From JBIOJB01 sp044450465 (GTDB lineage Bacteria > Chloroflexota > Dormibacteria > Dormibacterales > Dormibacteraceae): DNA of 16,120 nucleotides. The translations under genes and the position numbers were made by a program. Below are positions 6,788 through 13,321 of the stretch, one piece after another (position 1 is the first letter of the stretch; each line of letters begins with the position of its first letter). The stretch lies in NCBI GenBank assembly GCA_044450465.1, contig JBIOJB010000067.1:1-16120 (forward strand), written 5' to 3'. Under the pieces are notes generated by a model. The model was not told where the DNA came from. It made no database searches and was given only the letters and a program-made list of their open reading frames with translations.

Positions 6788-7195
6788 TCAGGCGCGCGCG
6801 TACTTTGTGGGGCGCTCCTCGCGGTACGCGATCGCCAGCCTGTTGGCGATCTCGAAGTTCTCACAGAACTTGTCGTTTCCGGTGGCCGCTCGAACCTCGC
6901 CGATGCGCCCCTTGAGCGCGTTCCAGTAGCCGTCGAAGGAGAAGGCGTCGAAAAGCAGGTCCTCCGGCAGCAAACCGTGAAGGGCGAGCGTCGAGATCTC
7001 TTCGAACACGTGCGCGAGCGGGATCTCGTCGTCGGGTCGCTGCTGTCCTGTGAGCAGCCGCGCGAAAGCGCTCGAGGTCGGCTCCTGGTGGAGTATCTGC
7101 ATGATCCCGATGAAGCCCGGGACGTCTTCATGGCGCGCGGTCCCAAAACGCGGGTGCGGCTTCCCGCCTGGGCTGTGGACTACCGGACCTGCCAT
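6788..7195 (-). CDS. Hypothetical protein, DUF4760-like
   Basis: The gene encodes 135 residues, soluble and mostly helical. The C-terminal two thirds (VFEEISTLALHGLLPEDLLF, then AFSFDGYWNALKGRIGEV and NDKFCENFEIANRLAIAYRE) resemble DUF4760-type proteins, where an FxE(I/V) helix, a HGL.(D/P)E(D/E)L(L/V)(F/Y) turn, a YW helix and an ENFE helix occur in that order. That family is uncharacterised. The N-terminal 25 residues are low in structure (GPVVHSPGGKPHPRFGTARH). The ATG at 7193-7195 is well supported by AGGAGG five bases upstream, the best ribosome site in this part of the window. The thymidylate-synthase-like gene starts 20 bp downstream on the same strand. No function can be assigned. Confidence 0.68.
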   Translation of the reverse strand: MAGPVVHSPGGKPHPRFGTARHEDVPGFIGIMQILHQEPTSSAFARLLTGQQRPDDEIPLAHVFEEISTLALHGLLPEDLLFDAFSFDGYWNALKGRIGEVRAATGNDKFCENFEIANRLAIAYREERPTKYARA

Positions 7196-7261
7196 CTCTG
7201 CCTCCTTGAGTGGTTGCTTTCCCGATCATAAGCCCCGGCCAGGCAGGTCTCGCATGGCACG

Positions 7262-7278
7262 GCCGGCTCGATGCCGGC
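7262..7278. terminator. Hairpin between nucleotidyltransferase and DUF4760-like genes
   Basis: GCCGGC, a five-base TCGAT loop, then GCCGGC form a perfect six-bp GC stem in the 119-bp gap after the nucleotidyltransferase stop (7315). No T-run follows on the minus strand, so intrinsic termination is uncertain. Nothing else is evident in this gap apart from the ribosome site of the next gene. Confidence 0.3.
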
Positions 7279-7314
7279 GCCGGGCCAGACCGAGGCGCCC
7301 ACCGCTCCTGCGAA

Positions 7315-8097
7315 TCAGACCGTGTCCTTGTGCTCCTCGGGCTCTTCGTACCAGCGAACCTTGTCGCCGACCCGGCTCCGCAGCTTCCAGCGCGTCGACT
7401 TCGGCGCCCTTTCGATCTCCGACCGCAGCAGGCCGAGTCGCGCGCCGATGACTTCGGCGGGGCCTTCGGCCAGGCCATGGCCGGGCAGGTCCGTCATGCA
7501 TCTTTCGATCGTCCACGTGCACGTGCGCCACAGGCCCCAGTCGCGTGCGCACAGCTCGGCGATATAACCCGACTCGATCCCTGCCCCGCCTTTCCCGACC
7601 GCGACCTCGTTGTGATAGACGAGGTTGTACACGTCGAACTGATCGCGCTGCGTCAGCTCCACGATCTGCAGCTTTGTGAGCAGCAGCTCGGCGAGCGGAA
7701 TGGTCAAGGGTTGTCGATCCAGGCGATCCGCGATCGGGAGGGCGTGGCACATGGAGAACTCTCCGACGAACACGTCCAGCTTGCGCTCGTTCGCCTCGTC
7801 GTAGAACAGCAGGCGTCGCGAGCCGTGGGCCGCGTTGAACATGTCGTCGGCGACATATCCCGACGCCTTCATCAGCTTGGCAAGCGCCTGCCAGCCCTTG
7901 CGCTGCGCCGCGAGGTCGATGTCGCGAATCGCCCGCGGGATCAACAGACCTTCTGGCGGGCCCTGCAGGTGAACCGCCACGCCGCCGAGCAACCGAACGG
8001 TCAGGCCCTGGCCGGCCGCGACGGCGACCAGGCGCCGCGCTTCTGCGATCGGGTCGGGGAGCGGGCCGTCACCGGAGGAGGGAGCGGCAAAGTCCAT
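7315..8097 (-). CDS. Nucleotidyltransferase family protein (AbiEii/MNT-like fold)
   Basis: The 260-residue protein carries the DNA-polymerase-beta-type nucleotidyltransferase signature: LLGGVAVHL (37-44) as the GG helix, then IRDIDLAA (57-64) with the metal-binding pair D59 and D61, and KLDVFVGEF (106-114) with the third carboxylate D108. TIPLAELLLTKLQIVELTQRD (132-152) is the helix typical of standalone members in this group. The C-terminal DWGLWRT and PKSTRWKLRSRVGDKVRWYEEPEE blocks match a subgroup I recall from Chloroflexota and Actinobacteria. The substrate and role are unknown; relatives include toxin and antibiotic-modifying enzymes. The ATG at 8097 is chosen over upstream ATGs (8143, 8304), which lie inside the inverted-repeat element and give no conserved sequence. 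The start is 16 bp from the end of that element. No antitoxin-like partner is adjacent. Confidence 0.78.
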   Translation of the reverse strand: MDFAAPSSGDGPLPDPIAEARRLVAVAAGQGLTVRLLGGVAVHLQGPPEGLLIPRAIRDIDLAAQRKGWQALAKLMKASGYVADDMFNAAHGSRRLLFYDEANERKLDVFVGEFSMCHALPIADRLDRQPLTIPLAELLLTKLQIVELTQRDQFDVYNLVYHNEVAVGKGGAGIESGYIAELCARDWGLWRTCTWTIERCMTDLPGHGLAEGPAEVIGARLGLLRSEIERAPKSTRWKLRSRVGDKVRWYEEPEEHKDTV

Positions 8098-8113
8098 GCC
8101 GGGATTCACCAAT

Positions 8114-8371
8114 CTAGTGGACCCTACCAGCCAGATAAGGACCATCCGGCGCCCCCGACCGCCGGGAGCCCTGACAACCCCACGAAATCTGCGATTTCGG
8201 GAGGGCCCCGGATTGCGGGCTCTGATGCGTGCGTTGCGGGTCCCGGCGCGCCTCCTCACCCATCTTGAGATGGGATCGTCGTTGCGCCACCCGCGCCTTC
8301 GCACCTGCCGTCGTGGACGCCGGCCTGCGGGCCTTCGGCCTGGTCCCCACCCGACCGTTACGGTCCACTGG
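8114..8371. repeat. Inverted-repeat-bounded structured element, long copy (258 bp)
   Basis: The left end begins CTAGTGGACCCTACCAGCC and the right end finishes ACCGTTACGGTCCACTGG. The two ends are imperfect inverted repeats, with 21 of 30 positions complementary and all the inner mismatches I checked being A opposite C. About 42 of the first 52 bases and 41 of the last 50 match the ends of the copy at 9346-9465. The interior is longer here and holds further stems: GAGCCC 8166-8171 with GGGCTC 8217-8222, CGAAATC/GATTTCG 8183-8199, CCCATC/GATGGG 8259-8274, and GCGGGCC-TTC-GGCC at 8327-8340. It fills the gap between the phosphoesterase stop and the nucleotidyltransferase start. No transposase is present, so it could be a MITE- or REP-like element or a structured RNA. 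Confidence 0.75.
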
Positions 8372-8379
8372 CGTCTAGC

Positions 8380-9345
8380 CTATCCGGTGGTCAGCAGGAA
8401 ATCGAGGAACGAGCCGTCGGCCGCCAGGTCGACGATCACCCCGCGCAGCACGTCCGCCGAATACTCGCTGCCAGGGTTGAGGCACATGGTCCGGCCAATC
8501 TTCTGCGCCCCGCGCGATTCGTGGATGTGGCCGTGAAGGCCGACCACGGGTTGGTAACGCTTGATCGCTTCGCGGACCGCCTTGCTTCCAACCGGGATGA
8601 TGCTCGGCCTCCCCCCACGCAGGACCGGCATGAGATTCGCGTCCAGCTCGGCTGCGAAGTCGAGACCTGACGAATAAGGAGGGTTGTGGAAGTTGACCAC
8701 CACCTCCCGTCCGGCGGGCACCGCGTCCAGCATCTTCGACAGCCTTCTGCCGAGCTCCTCCTCGGAGAACTCGCGCTCCGTGTTCCATGGGGTCGGGGTC
8801 ACGTCGCCGCAGCTCGCGACCAGCACGGGCCCGAGGTCGCACAGCTCGCCTTCCGGACACTCGATGCGTGGGGCCGCTCTGAGCACCTCATCGATCTCGA
8901 GGGGGTCGTCGTTTCCAGGGGTGATGAGGCAGCGGACCGACGGATCGAGCCGCTCGGCTGCAAGTTGGCACCACGCCTCGACCTGTGACTTGATCTCGCG
9001 CCGGAAGGCGAGGTCGAGATGCTGCTTGTCGTTCCGTAGGCGCTCGTACTCGGCGTCTTCGACGATCACCGAGTAAAAGCCAAGCCGGTTGATCTCGGCG
9101 CGCAGCCGAGGCTCGTCGTCCTCCGGCACAACGACCGCTTCGCCGCGCACGGTGGCGGCGAGCGTGCCGTCTGTGGCCCGGATCGGCACCAGGCCCTTGC
9201 CGGCGATGTCACCGCCCAGGATCAATGCTCCGGCGCCGTAGCTCTTCGCGGCGGCGAGGAACTTTCGGAAGCCACGTTCCGAGCCGTGGATGTCCGTGGC
9301 AAAGAAGACGCGGAGCGCAGGCGCCTTTCCCCCGCCTCCCGGCAC
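8380..9345 (-). CDS. Calcineurin-like metallophosphoesterase
   Basis: This 321-residue protein holds all five motifs of the calcineurin-like metallophosphoesterase superfamily in order: FATDIHGS (D18, H20), LILGGDIAG (D46), ITPGNDDP (N144, D145), VVNFHNPPY (H219) and GLHGHIHES (H272, H274). These form the two-metal site for phosphate ester hydrolysis. There is no signal peptide, so it acts in the cytoplasm. The substrate is unknown; the large insertion between motifs two and three (about 50-140) may set specificity. The only available start is GTG at 9343-9345, and the 120-bp repeat copy abuts it directly, leaving no visible ribosome site. The translation signals may therefore lie in the repeat, or the gene may be leaderless. 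The second repeat copy begins 8 bp past the stop, so the gene sits exactly between two repeats. Confidence 0.85.
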   Translation of the reverse strand: MPGGGGKAPALRVFFATDIHGSERGFRKFLAAAKSYGAGALILGGDIAGKGLVPIRATDGTLAATVRGEAVVVPEDDEPRLRAEINRLGFYSVIVEDAEYERLRNDKQHLDLAFRREIKSQVEAWCQLAAERLDPSVRCLITPGNDDPLEIDEVLRAAPRIECPEGELCDLGPVLVASCGDVTPTPWNTEREFSEEELGRRLSKMLDAVPAGREVVVNFHNPPYSSGLDFAAELDANLMPVLRGGRPSIIPVGSKAVREAIKRYQPVVGLHGHIHESRGAQKIGRTMCLNPGSEYSADVLRGVIVDLAADGSFLDFLLTTG

Positions 9346-9465
9346 TTAGTGGCCCGTACCAGCCAAATGCGGAGCATCCGACGCCCCAGGCCGCCGGACG
9401 ACCTGCGGACGCTGATGCCTGCGGGCCTTCGGCCTGCTCCACCTTTGGCCGTTACAGTCCACTGG
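9346..9465. repeat. Inverted-repeat-bounded structured element, short copy (120 bp)
   Basis: The ends TTAGTGGCCCGTACCAGCC and GGCCGTTACAGTCCACTGG form imperfect inverted repeats (22 of 30). The strongest pairing is GCCAAA 9362-9367 with TTTGGC 9444-9449 and GGAGC 9371-9375 with GCTCC 9436-9440, separated by a 3x3 internal loop. The inner hairpin GCGGGCC-TTC-GGCCTGC (9421-9437) is shared with the long copy. Where the long copy pairs GGACC with GGTCC, this one pairs GGAGC with GCTCC, a compensatory change. It touches the GTG of the phosphoesterase and lies 24 bp from the permease stop. Confidence 0.75.
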
Positions 9466-9479
9466 TCCTGACTCCGTGT

Positions 9480-9504
9480 CTGCCTCCGGTTACTCCGGAG
9501 GCAG
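9480..9504. terminator. Hairpin with the permease stop codon in its loop
   Basis: CTGCCTCCGG and CCGGAGGCAG form a perfect ten-bp stem around a five-base loop that contains the TAA of the permease gene (9490-9492). No T-run follows on the minus strand. It may act as an RNA 3' end stabiliser or a weak terminator. A ribosome reaching the stop would melt it. Confidence 0.5.
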
Positions 9505-11139
9505 CTCCCGCATCGCGAGGCGCATGTCGATCGACGAGCTGGCCAGCCTTCTCTGGCGGACGATCAAGTAGATGATCGGGCCGGAGATGAAGATCAGGAC
9601 CAGCGAGCCGACGGATACGAAGCTGAACGCTCCGAACACGTTCGGCTTGGCGATGATCACGCCCACGGTGAAAAGCGCGCACAGGGTGGAGAGCGCTCCC
9701 CACACCGCCGCCGTCGGAATCCCCCCGACACGATCGACGTCGTTGGTCTTGGGGTTCTTGATCAGGTCGGGCCTGCGGTAGGGCAGCGCCAGGGCGGCCA
9801 CGGATCCCGCTAGGAGGACCAGAGCGAAGAACAGCGCCAGGTTGGCGGAGATGTTGGCGATGTTGAGCACCGAACCTCCGATCGTGAAGAGGATGCCAAC
9901 CAGGACGGCCAGGATCACCGCGTTGATCGGGGACTGGCTGCGCTCGCTGATCTTGGCCAGACCGATCGGCAGCATGCGGTCGAAGGCCAGAGCGAAGATG
10001 ACGCGGGTCACGACCGCGACGAAGGCCAGGTCGACCGCCAGCTCAGCCGCGGGCACCGCGAGCCCGATGAGGATCTTGGTGATCGGGTCGCCGGAAAGGA
10101 CCAGGCCGTATCCGAGGCCGCCGGCGTTGGCCTGCAGGCTCGTGATGCTGCCGTAGTCCGTGAGCCCGCCGGTCTGGGCCTGCGACTGCATGAAGTCGAG
10201 GCCGATGGTGTTCAACATCAAGAGCCAAACGCCAACCCACACTACGATCAAGAGCACGAGGCTGATGACCGAGGCATAGATGTAGGTGCGGCCAGGGCGC
10301 TTGAGCTCGCCGCCGACGTAGTACGAGTAGAGGACGCCGTTGTAGTTCAGGACCATGAATGGGATGACCAGCAACGACGCGCCGAGGTCGACGCCGAGCG
10401 GGATGCCATTCTTCTTGGCGAGAGCGATCACATCGTTGTAAGCGGTGGCGTGGCCGCTGAAGGAACCCAGCGCGTTGATGAAGTCCTGGTGCGAGTGGGT
10501 GGCGAAAAGGAAGCCGAGGACCAGAAACGCCAGCACCTGGAAGATGACCAGGCCGAGGATGATCTGCGCGATCCGGCGCAGGGTGAAGATGGAACCGAGC
10601 CCGACGATCACGAGGAGCGCCACAGCGCAGATCGCGAGTCCGGGCGAGCATGTGACCTGGCCACACTGAGTCGTGCTGGCGATGTTGGTCGCAGCGCTGG
10701 TCAGAGCGGAGCTGTTGAACGCAGAGCCGAGGCTCGTCAGTCCGAACGGCACGTAGGCGGCTGCGAAGTTCGCGTTGGCGGAAAGCGTGTAGCTGAAGCC
10801 AACGGCGGTCGCGATGCCGACCATCGTCCCGATGGCCGGGTGGATGATGCGGGAAAGGTAGATGTACTCGCCGCCCGCACGGGGGATGGCCTGAAGCAGG
10901 TACCTGTAGGCGAACATGGCGATGATCCAGATCAAGGCGCCCAGCAAGAGCGGCAGGATCATGTCGACCTGGGTGAAGTTGAACAGCCCGGAGTAGAAGT
11001 TGATGAAGGTGTTGACGACCGCCACCGAGGCGAGAGCTATGCCGGTCGCCGCCGGGATGCCGAGCTCCCGGACCAGGCCAGACGACTGGCGGGTGAACAG
11101 GCCCTGTCCCTTGGCCGAACCTGAAGGCGCCTTGTCCAT
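9490..11139 (-). CDS. APC superfamily permease (amino acid/polyamine/organocation type)
   Basis: The protein has 549 residues and about twelve hydrophobic spans. The signature PRAGGEYIYLSRIIHPAIG (86-104) follows the second span and is characteristic of APC permeases, as is the N-terminal RELGIPAATGIALASV leading into helix one. The protein ends in a basic cytoplasmic tail (IVRQRRLASSSIDMRLAMRE). A loop with two Cys residues (TTQCGQVTCSPG) lies between spans three and four and may be disulfide-bonded outside. APC proteins usually carry amino acids or amines by proton or solute exchange. Here the gene is the last in a sugar/cyclitol-type locus and shares the candidate operator with it, so the cargo may be an amino-sugar, amino-cyclitol or related compound (inference). 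The ATG at 11137-11139 follows AGGAG by five bases and is better than the GTG one codon upstream. Confidence 0.85.
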   Translation of the reverse strand: MDKAPSGSAKGQGLFTRQSSGLVRELGIPAATGIALASVAVVNTFINFYSGLFNFTQVDMILPLLLGALIWIIAMFAYRYLLQAIPRAGGEYIYLSRIIHPAIGTMVGIATAVGFSYTLSANANFAAAYVPFGLTSLGSAFNSSALTSAATNIASTTQCGQVTCSPGLAICAVALLVIVGLGSIFTLRRIAQIILGLVIFQVLAFLVLGFLFATHSHQDFINALGSFSGHATAYNDVIALAKKNGIPLGVDLGASLLVIPFMVLNYNGVLYSYYVGGELKRPGRTYIYASVISLVLLIVVWVGVWLLMLNTIGLDFMQSQAQTGGLTDYGSITSLQANAGGLGYGLVLSGDPITKILIGLAVPAAELAVDLAFVAVVTRVIFALAFDRMLPIGLAKISERSQSPINAVILAVLVGILFTIGGSVLNIANISANLALFFALVLLAGSVAALALPYRRPDLIKNPKTNDVDRVGGIPTAAVWGALSTLCALFTVGVIIAKPNVFGAFSFVSVGSLVLIFISGPIIYLIVRQRRLASSSIDMRLAMRELPPE

Positions 11140-11183
11140 CACTTCTCCTGGCCGCGAAGGCCCAGCTATGGAGCCGGTTGAAA

Positions 11184-11212
11184 TCGAGCCGTTTCTCCCC
11201 TCAGAGGCTCGA
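11184..11212. other. Leader hairpin upstream of the permease
   Basis: TCGAGCC at 11184-11190 and GGCTCGA at 11206-11212 form a perfect seven-bp stem with a 15-base loop, in the 5' leader of the permease transcript and two bases from the candidate operator. It may affect leader stability or folding. No known riboswitch pattern is seen. Confidence 0.35.
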
Positions 11213-11214
11213 CC

Positions 11215-11226
11215 TGGAAGGTTCCA
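11215..11226. promoter_or_regulatory. Candidate LacI-type operator, permease promoter
   Basis: TGGAAGGTTCCA, extendable to CTGGAA-GG-TTCCAG, is palindromic except for its centre. It begins three bases after the -10 box of the permease promoter. A near-identical site, TGGAACGTTCCA, lies in the other promoter of this locus (15417-15428). The shape resembles LacI-family operators with a central CG. The repressor gene is not in the window. Confidence 0.6.
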
Positions 11227-11229
11227 GAA

Positions 11230-11258
11230 ACCATATCCGCTGCCCGCGCGCCCGTCAA
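11230..11258 (-). promoter_or_regulatory. Sigma70-type promoter of the permease gene
   Basis: On the minus strand TTGACG (11258-11253), a 17-base spacer and TATGGT (11235-11230) make a good housekeeping promoter. The -35 box overlaps the TGA stop of the upstream dehydrogenase. The predicted leader is about 85 nt. The candidate operator follows directly. Confidence 0.62.
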
Positions 11259-12385
11259 GATGGGTCCTGGCGGCCGGTCACCTCGGCCACCTCGACCCAA
11301 CGGCGCTCTCGCGCCGCCAACTCCATGGCTTCGCATACGCCCTGGACCGCGGCGCCCTGGGTGAAGTCGGGCTCCCACGGACCGGCGGGCCATCGCTCGA
11401 GAAGGTCAGCCACCTGGTTCACGAAGCTCGAGCCGTAGCCGACCCCCTGACCCACCGGCCACCAGTCGGCGGCGTACGGATGGGTGGGGTGCTCGGCCCG
11501 GATCCGGCGCATGCCGTAAAGGCCGGGCGCGTCGGCGGTGCTGCCGTACTTGAGCTCGTTGAGGCGAGCGTAGTCGAAGCTCAGGGTCCCCGATTCCCCG
11601 TTCACCTCGACCGTGAAATCGCACGGCCTGCGCACCGCCGTCCGGGCCATCTCGAACACACCCATGGCGCCCGACGCGAAGCGCCCGAGCGCTGACGAGG
11701 CGTCGTCGACCGTCACCTCGACCCCTGAGCGACGCCCCACGAACGTGGCTGACTGCGCCGAAACCTCCTGCATCGGTCCGACCATCCATAGGGCCATGTC
11801 GATCATGTGGCTGCCGAGGTCGGCGATGGTCGAGCCTCCCATCGAGCGGTCGAAGCGCCAGTCAAAGGGGATTGCCGGGTCCACGAACTCATCGGAGAGC
11901 CAGGTGGCACGCCAGAGCCGGACCTTTCCCACCGCACCCTCGTCCACCATCCGCTTCATCAGGGACACAGCCGGCAGCCTGCGGTAGTTGAACCCGATGG
12001 CGTTCAGCACTCCCGCTTTGCGCACCGCCCCCAGAGCGGTCAGCGCGCCGGAGTAGCTCGTGGCCAGCGGTTTCTCGCAGATCACCGCTTTGCCGGCCGC
12101 CGCCGCCGCCGCCGCGATCTCGGCATGCGTGCCCGGCGGGGTGCAGATGTCGACGATGTCAACGTCGGGTCGCCGGAGCAGCTCCTGCCAGTCGGCGACC
12201 CAGGAATCAAATCCGTAGGCCTGTGCCGCGCGCGCGACCCTGGCCTCGTCGCGCCCGCTGATGACACGAAGCCGGGGCTTGACCGGGAGCGAACGCATCA
12301 CCGGCGCGGCGGTGAACGCGTAAGAGTGGGCCTTGCCCATGATTCCGTAGCCGGCCATCCCGATCCCGACCTCGGGCACCCCCAT
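11255..12385 (-). CDS. Gfo/Idh/MocA family NAD(P)-dependent dehydrogenase (third in locus)
   Basis: The 376-residue protein has a Rossmann domain (GMAGYGIMGKAHSYAF, dinucleotide loop GYGIMG at 12-17), the family EKP motif (ICEKPLA, 104-106) and the catalytic Asp/His pair in GGSTIADLGSHMIDM (D189, H193). The C-terminal alpha/beta domain is complete, so this looks like an active full-length member. Family enzymes oxidise or reduce a hydroxyl or keto group of sugars, cyclitols or their glycosides with NAD(P). The GHNYR-like region GFNYRRLPAVSLMK and the long C-terminal ADWWPVGQGVGYGSSFVNQV segment are typical of the larger glycoside-type members. Its ATG directly follows the TAG of the preceding gene (no gap), and GGAGGGGG upstream can serve as ribosome site. 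It is the last gene of the four-gene run; the permease follows under its own promoter. Confidence 0.88.
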   Translation of the reverse strand: MGVPEVGIGMAGYGIMGKAHSYAFTAAPVMRSLPVKPRLRVISGRDEARVARAAQAYGFDSWVADWQELLRRPDVDIVDICTPPGTHAEIAAAAAAAGKAVICEKPLATSYSGALTALGAVRKAGVLNAIGFNYRRLPAVSLMKRMVDEGAVGKVRLWRATWLSDEFVDPAIPFDWRFDRSMGGSTIADLGSHMIDMALWMVGPMQEVSAQSATFVGRRSGVEVTVDDASSALGRFASGAMGVFEMARTAVRRPCDFTVEVNGESGTLSFDYARLNELKYGSTADAPGLYGMRRIRAEHPTHPYAADWWPVGQGVGYGSSFVNQVADLLERWPAGPWEPDFTQGAAVQGVCEAMELAARERRWVEVAEVTGRQDPS

Positions 12386-13321
12386 CTAGCCACCCCCTCC
12401 AGGCCTTTCGGCGATGGCGCGTCCCGCTCGCTGCGCCGCCTCGAGAGCAGCCGAGGCGTCCTCGCCCCCGGCGCCCTCGAGCGGGGCACCGCCGGCATGC
12501 CGCGCAAAGCTCTCCGCCTGCACCTTCAGCGCCTCATAGAACGTCGCGTCCGCGTCGGGCGGCCACAGGAACCGGCACTCCTTCGCGCCTTTGGTGCCGA
12601 ACACCTCGACCTTGCAGACGTCGCCAAGCGGGAACCTGCGGCCGAGCGAAACCAGCGCGGTGCTGCCTCCGCTCATCGCAGCCACGGCCTGGGCGCTCTC
12701 GGGGTCGCCCGGCCAAGCCTCGCCTGCAACCTCTGCCGCCACCGCATGGATCTCGCCGAACTCCTGGCCGGTGAGCCAGCGCGCCTGGTCGAACTCGTGC
12801 ACGCCCATGTCGATAAACACCCCGCCGCTGTGAGCTCGAAATTGCGCCCCGGGCGGTTCGCCGTCCCACTGAAAGCACGCGACGAGATAGATCCCGCCCA
12901 GGTCGCCGGCGGCCATCTGCTCGCGCAGCTCGCGCAGCATGGGGACGAACCGCCGCCAGAATCCGATCTGAAGAGGAACGCCGGCCGCCGACGCGACGCG
13001 CGACGCTTCACGCGCCTCGACTGCGGTGACCCCGAGGGGTTTCTCGCACAGGATGGGCAGCTTGGCCGAGGCCAGTCTGCTCACGGTTTCGAGATGGAGA
13101 TCGCTTGGCGTGCATACGATCACGCCGTCGAGGCCGCCCGCCGCCAGCATGGCTTCGAGGGACTCGTGCACGGCGGCCCCGGGCGCCACCAGCTGCGCTC
13201 GGGACGCAGGCGACGGCTCGGCCACTGCAACGATGGTCGCGACGCTGGAGCCCGAGAGCGCTTTCAGGTGGTTCCTGCCCATGCGCCCTGCGCCGGCCAA
13301 CCCGAATCTGAATTGAGACAT
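12386..13321 (-). CDS. Gfo/Idh/MocA dehydrogenase, inositol 2-dehydrogenase (IolG)-like
   Basis: The gene encodes 311 residues. FGLAGAGRMGRNHLKAL gives the dinucleotide loop (GAGRMG, 10-15), LCEKPLG the EKP motif (93-95), and SGGVFIDMGVHEFDQARWL (166-184) the catalytic Asp171 and His175. The GG.F.DM..H(D/E)FD.AR block is the pattern of IolG-type inositol dehydrogenases, which oxidise myo-inositol to scyllo-inosose with NAD. It is a little shorter than usual (about 335-340). The same frame stays open upstream to 13711, but that extension only reads through the neighbouring gene. The ATG at 13319-13321 overlaps the TGA of the IolE-like gene by one base (TGATG), a coupling signal. Pairing with an IolE-like gene supports cyclitol or sugar breakdown; whether inositol is the substrate is open. 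Confidence 0.86.
   Translation of the reverse strand: MSQFRFGLAGAGRMGRNHLKALSGSSVATIVAVAEPSPASRAQLVAPGAAVHESLEAMLAAGGLDGVIVCTPSDLHLETVSRLASAKLPILCEKPLGVTAVEAREASRVASAAGVPLQIGFWRRFVPMLRELREQMAAGDLGGIYLVACFQWDGEPPGAQFRAHSGGVFIDMGVHEFDQARWLTGQEFGEIHAVAAEVAGEAWPGDPESAQAVAAMSGGSTALVSLGRRFPLGDVCKVEVFGTKGAKECRFLWPPDADATFYEALKVQAESFARHAGGAPLEGAGGEDASAALEAAQRAGRAIAERPGGGG

Noticed and set aside
8098..8304. Upstream start codons for the nucleotidyltransferase (8143, 8304)
   Set aside because: They fall in the inverted-repeat element and give an Arg-rich, non-conserved leader.
6120..9345. Possible new defence or toxin-antitoxin system (nucleotidyltransferase, thymidylate-synthase-like and small membrane protein)
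   Set aside because: There is no recognised antitoxin, effector nuclease or helicase, and the genes are spaced as at least two units; shared function is not supported beyond proximity.
9286..9471. Short plus-strand frame over the 120-bp repeat, with similarity to a frame over the long copy
   Set aside because: The similarity follows from the shared repeat DNA; there is no ribosome site and the frame starts within the phosphoesterase gene on the other strand.
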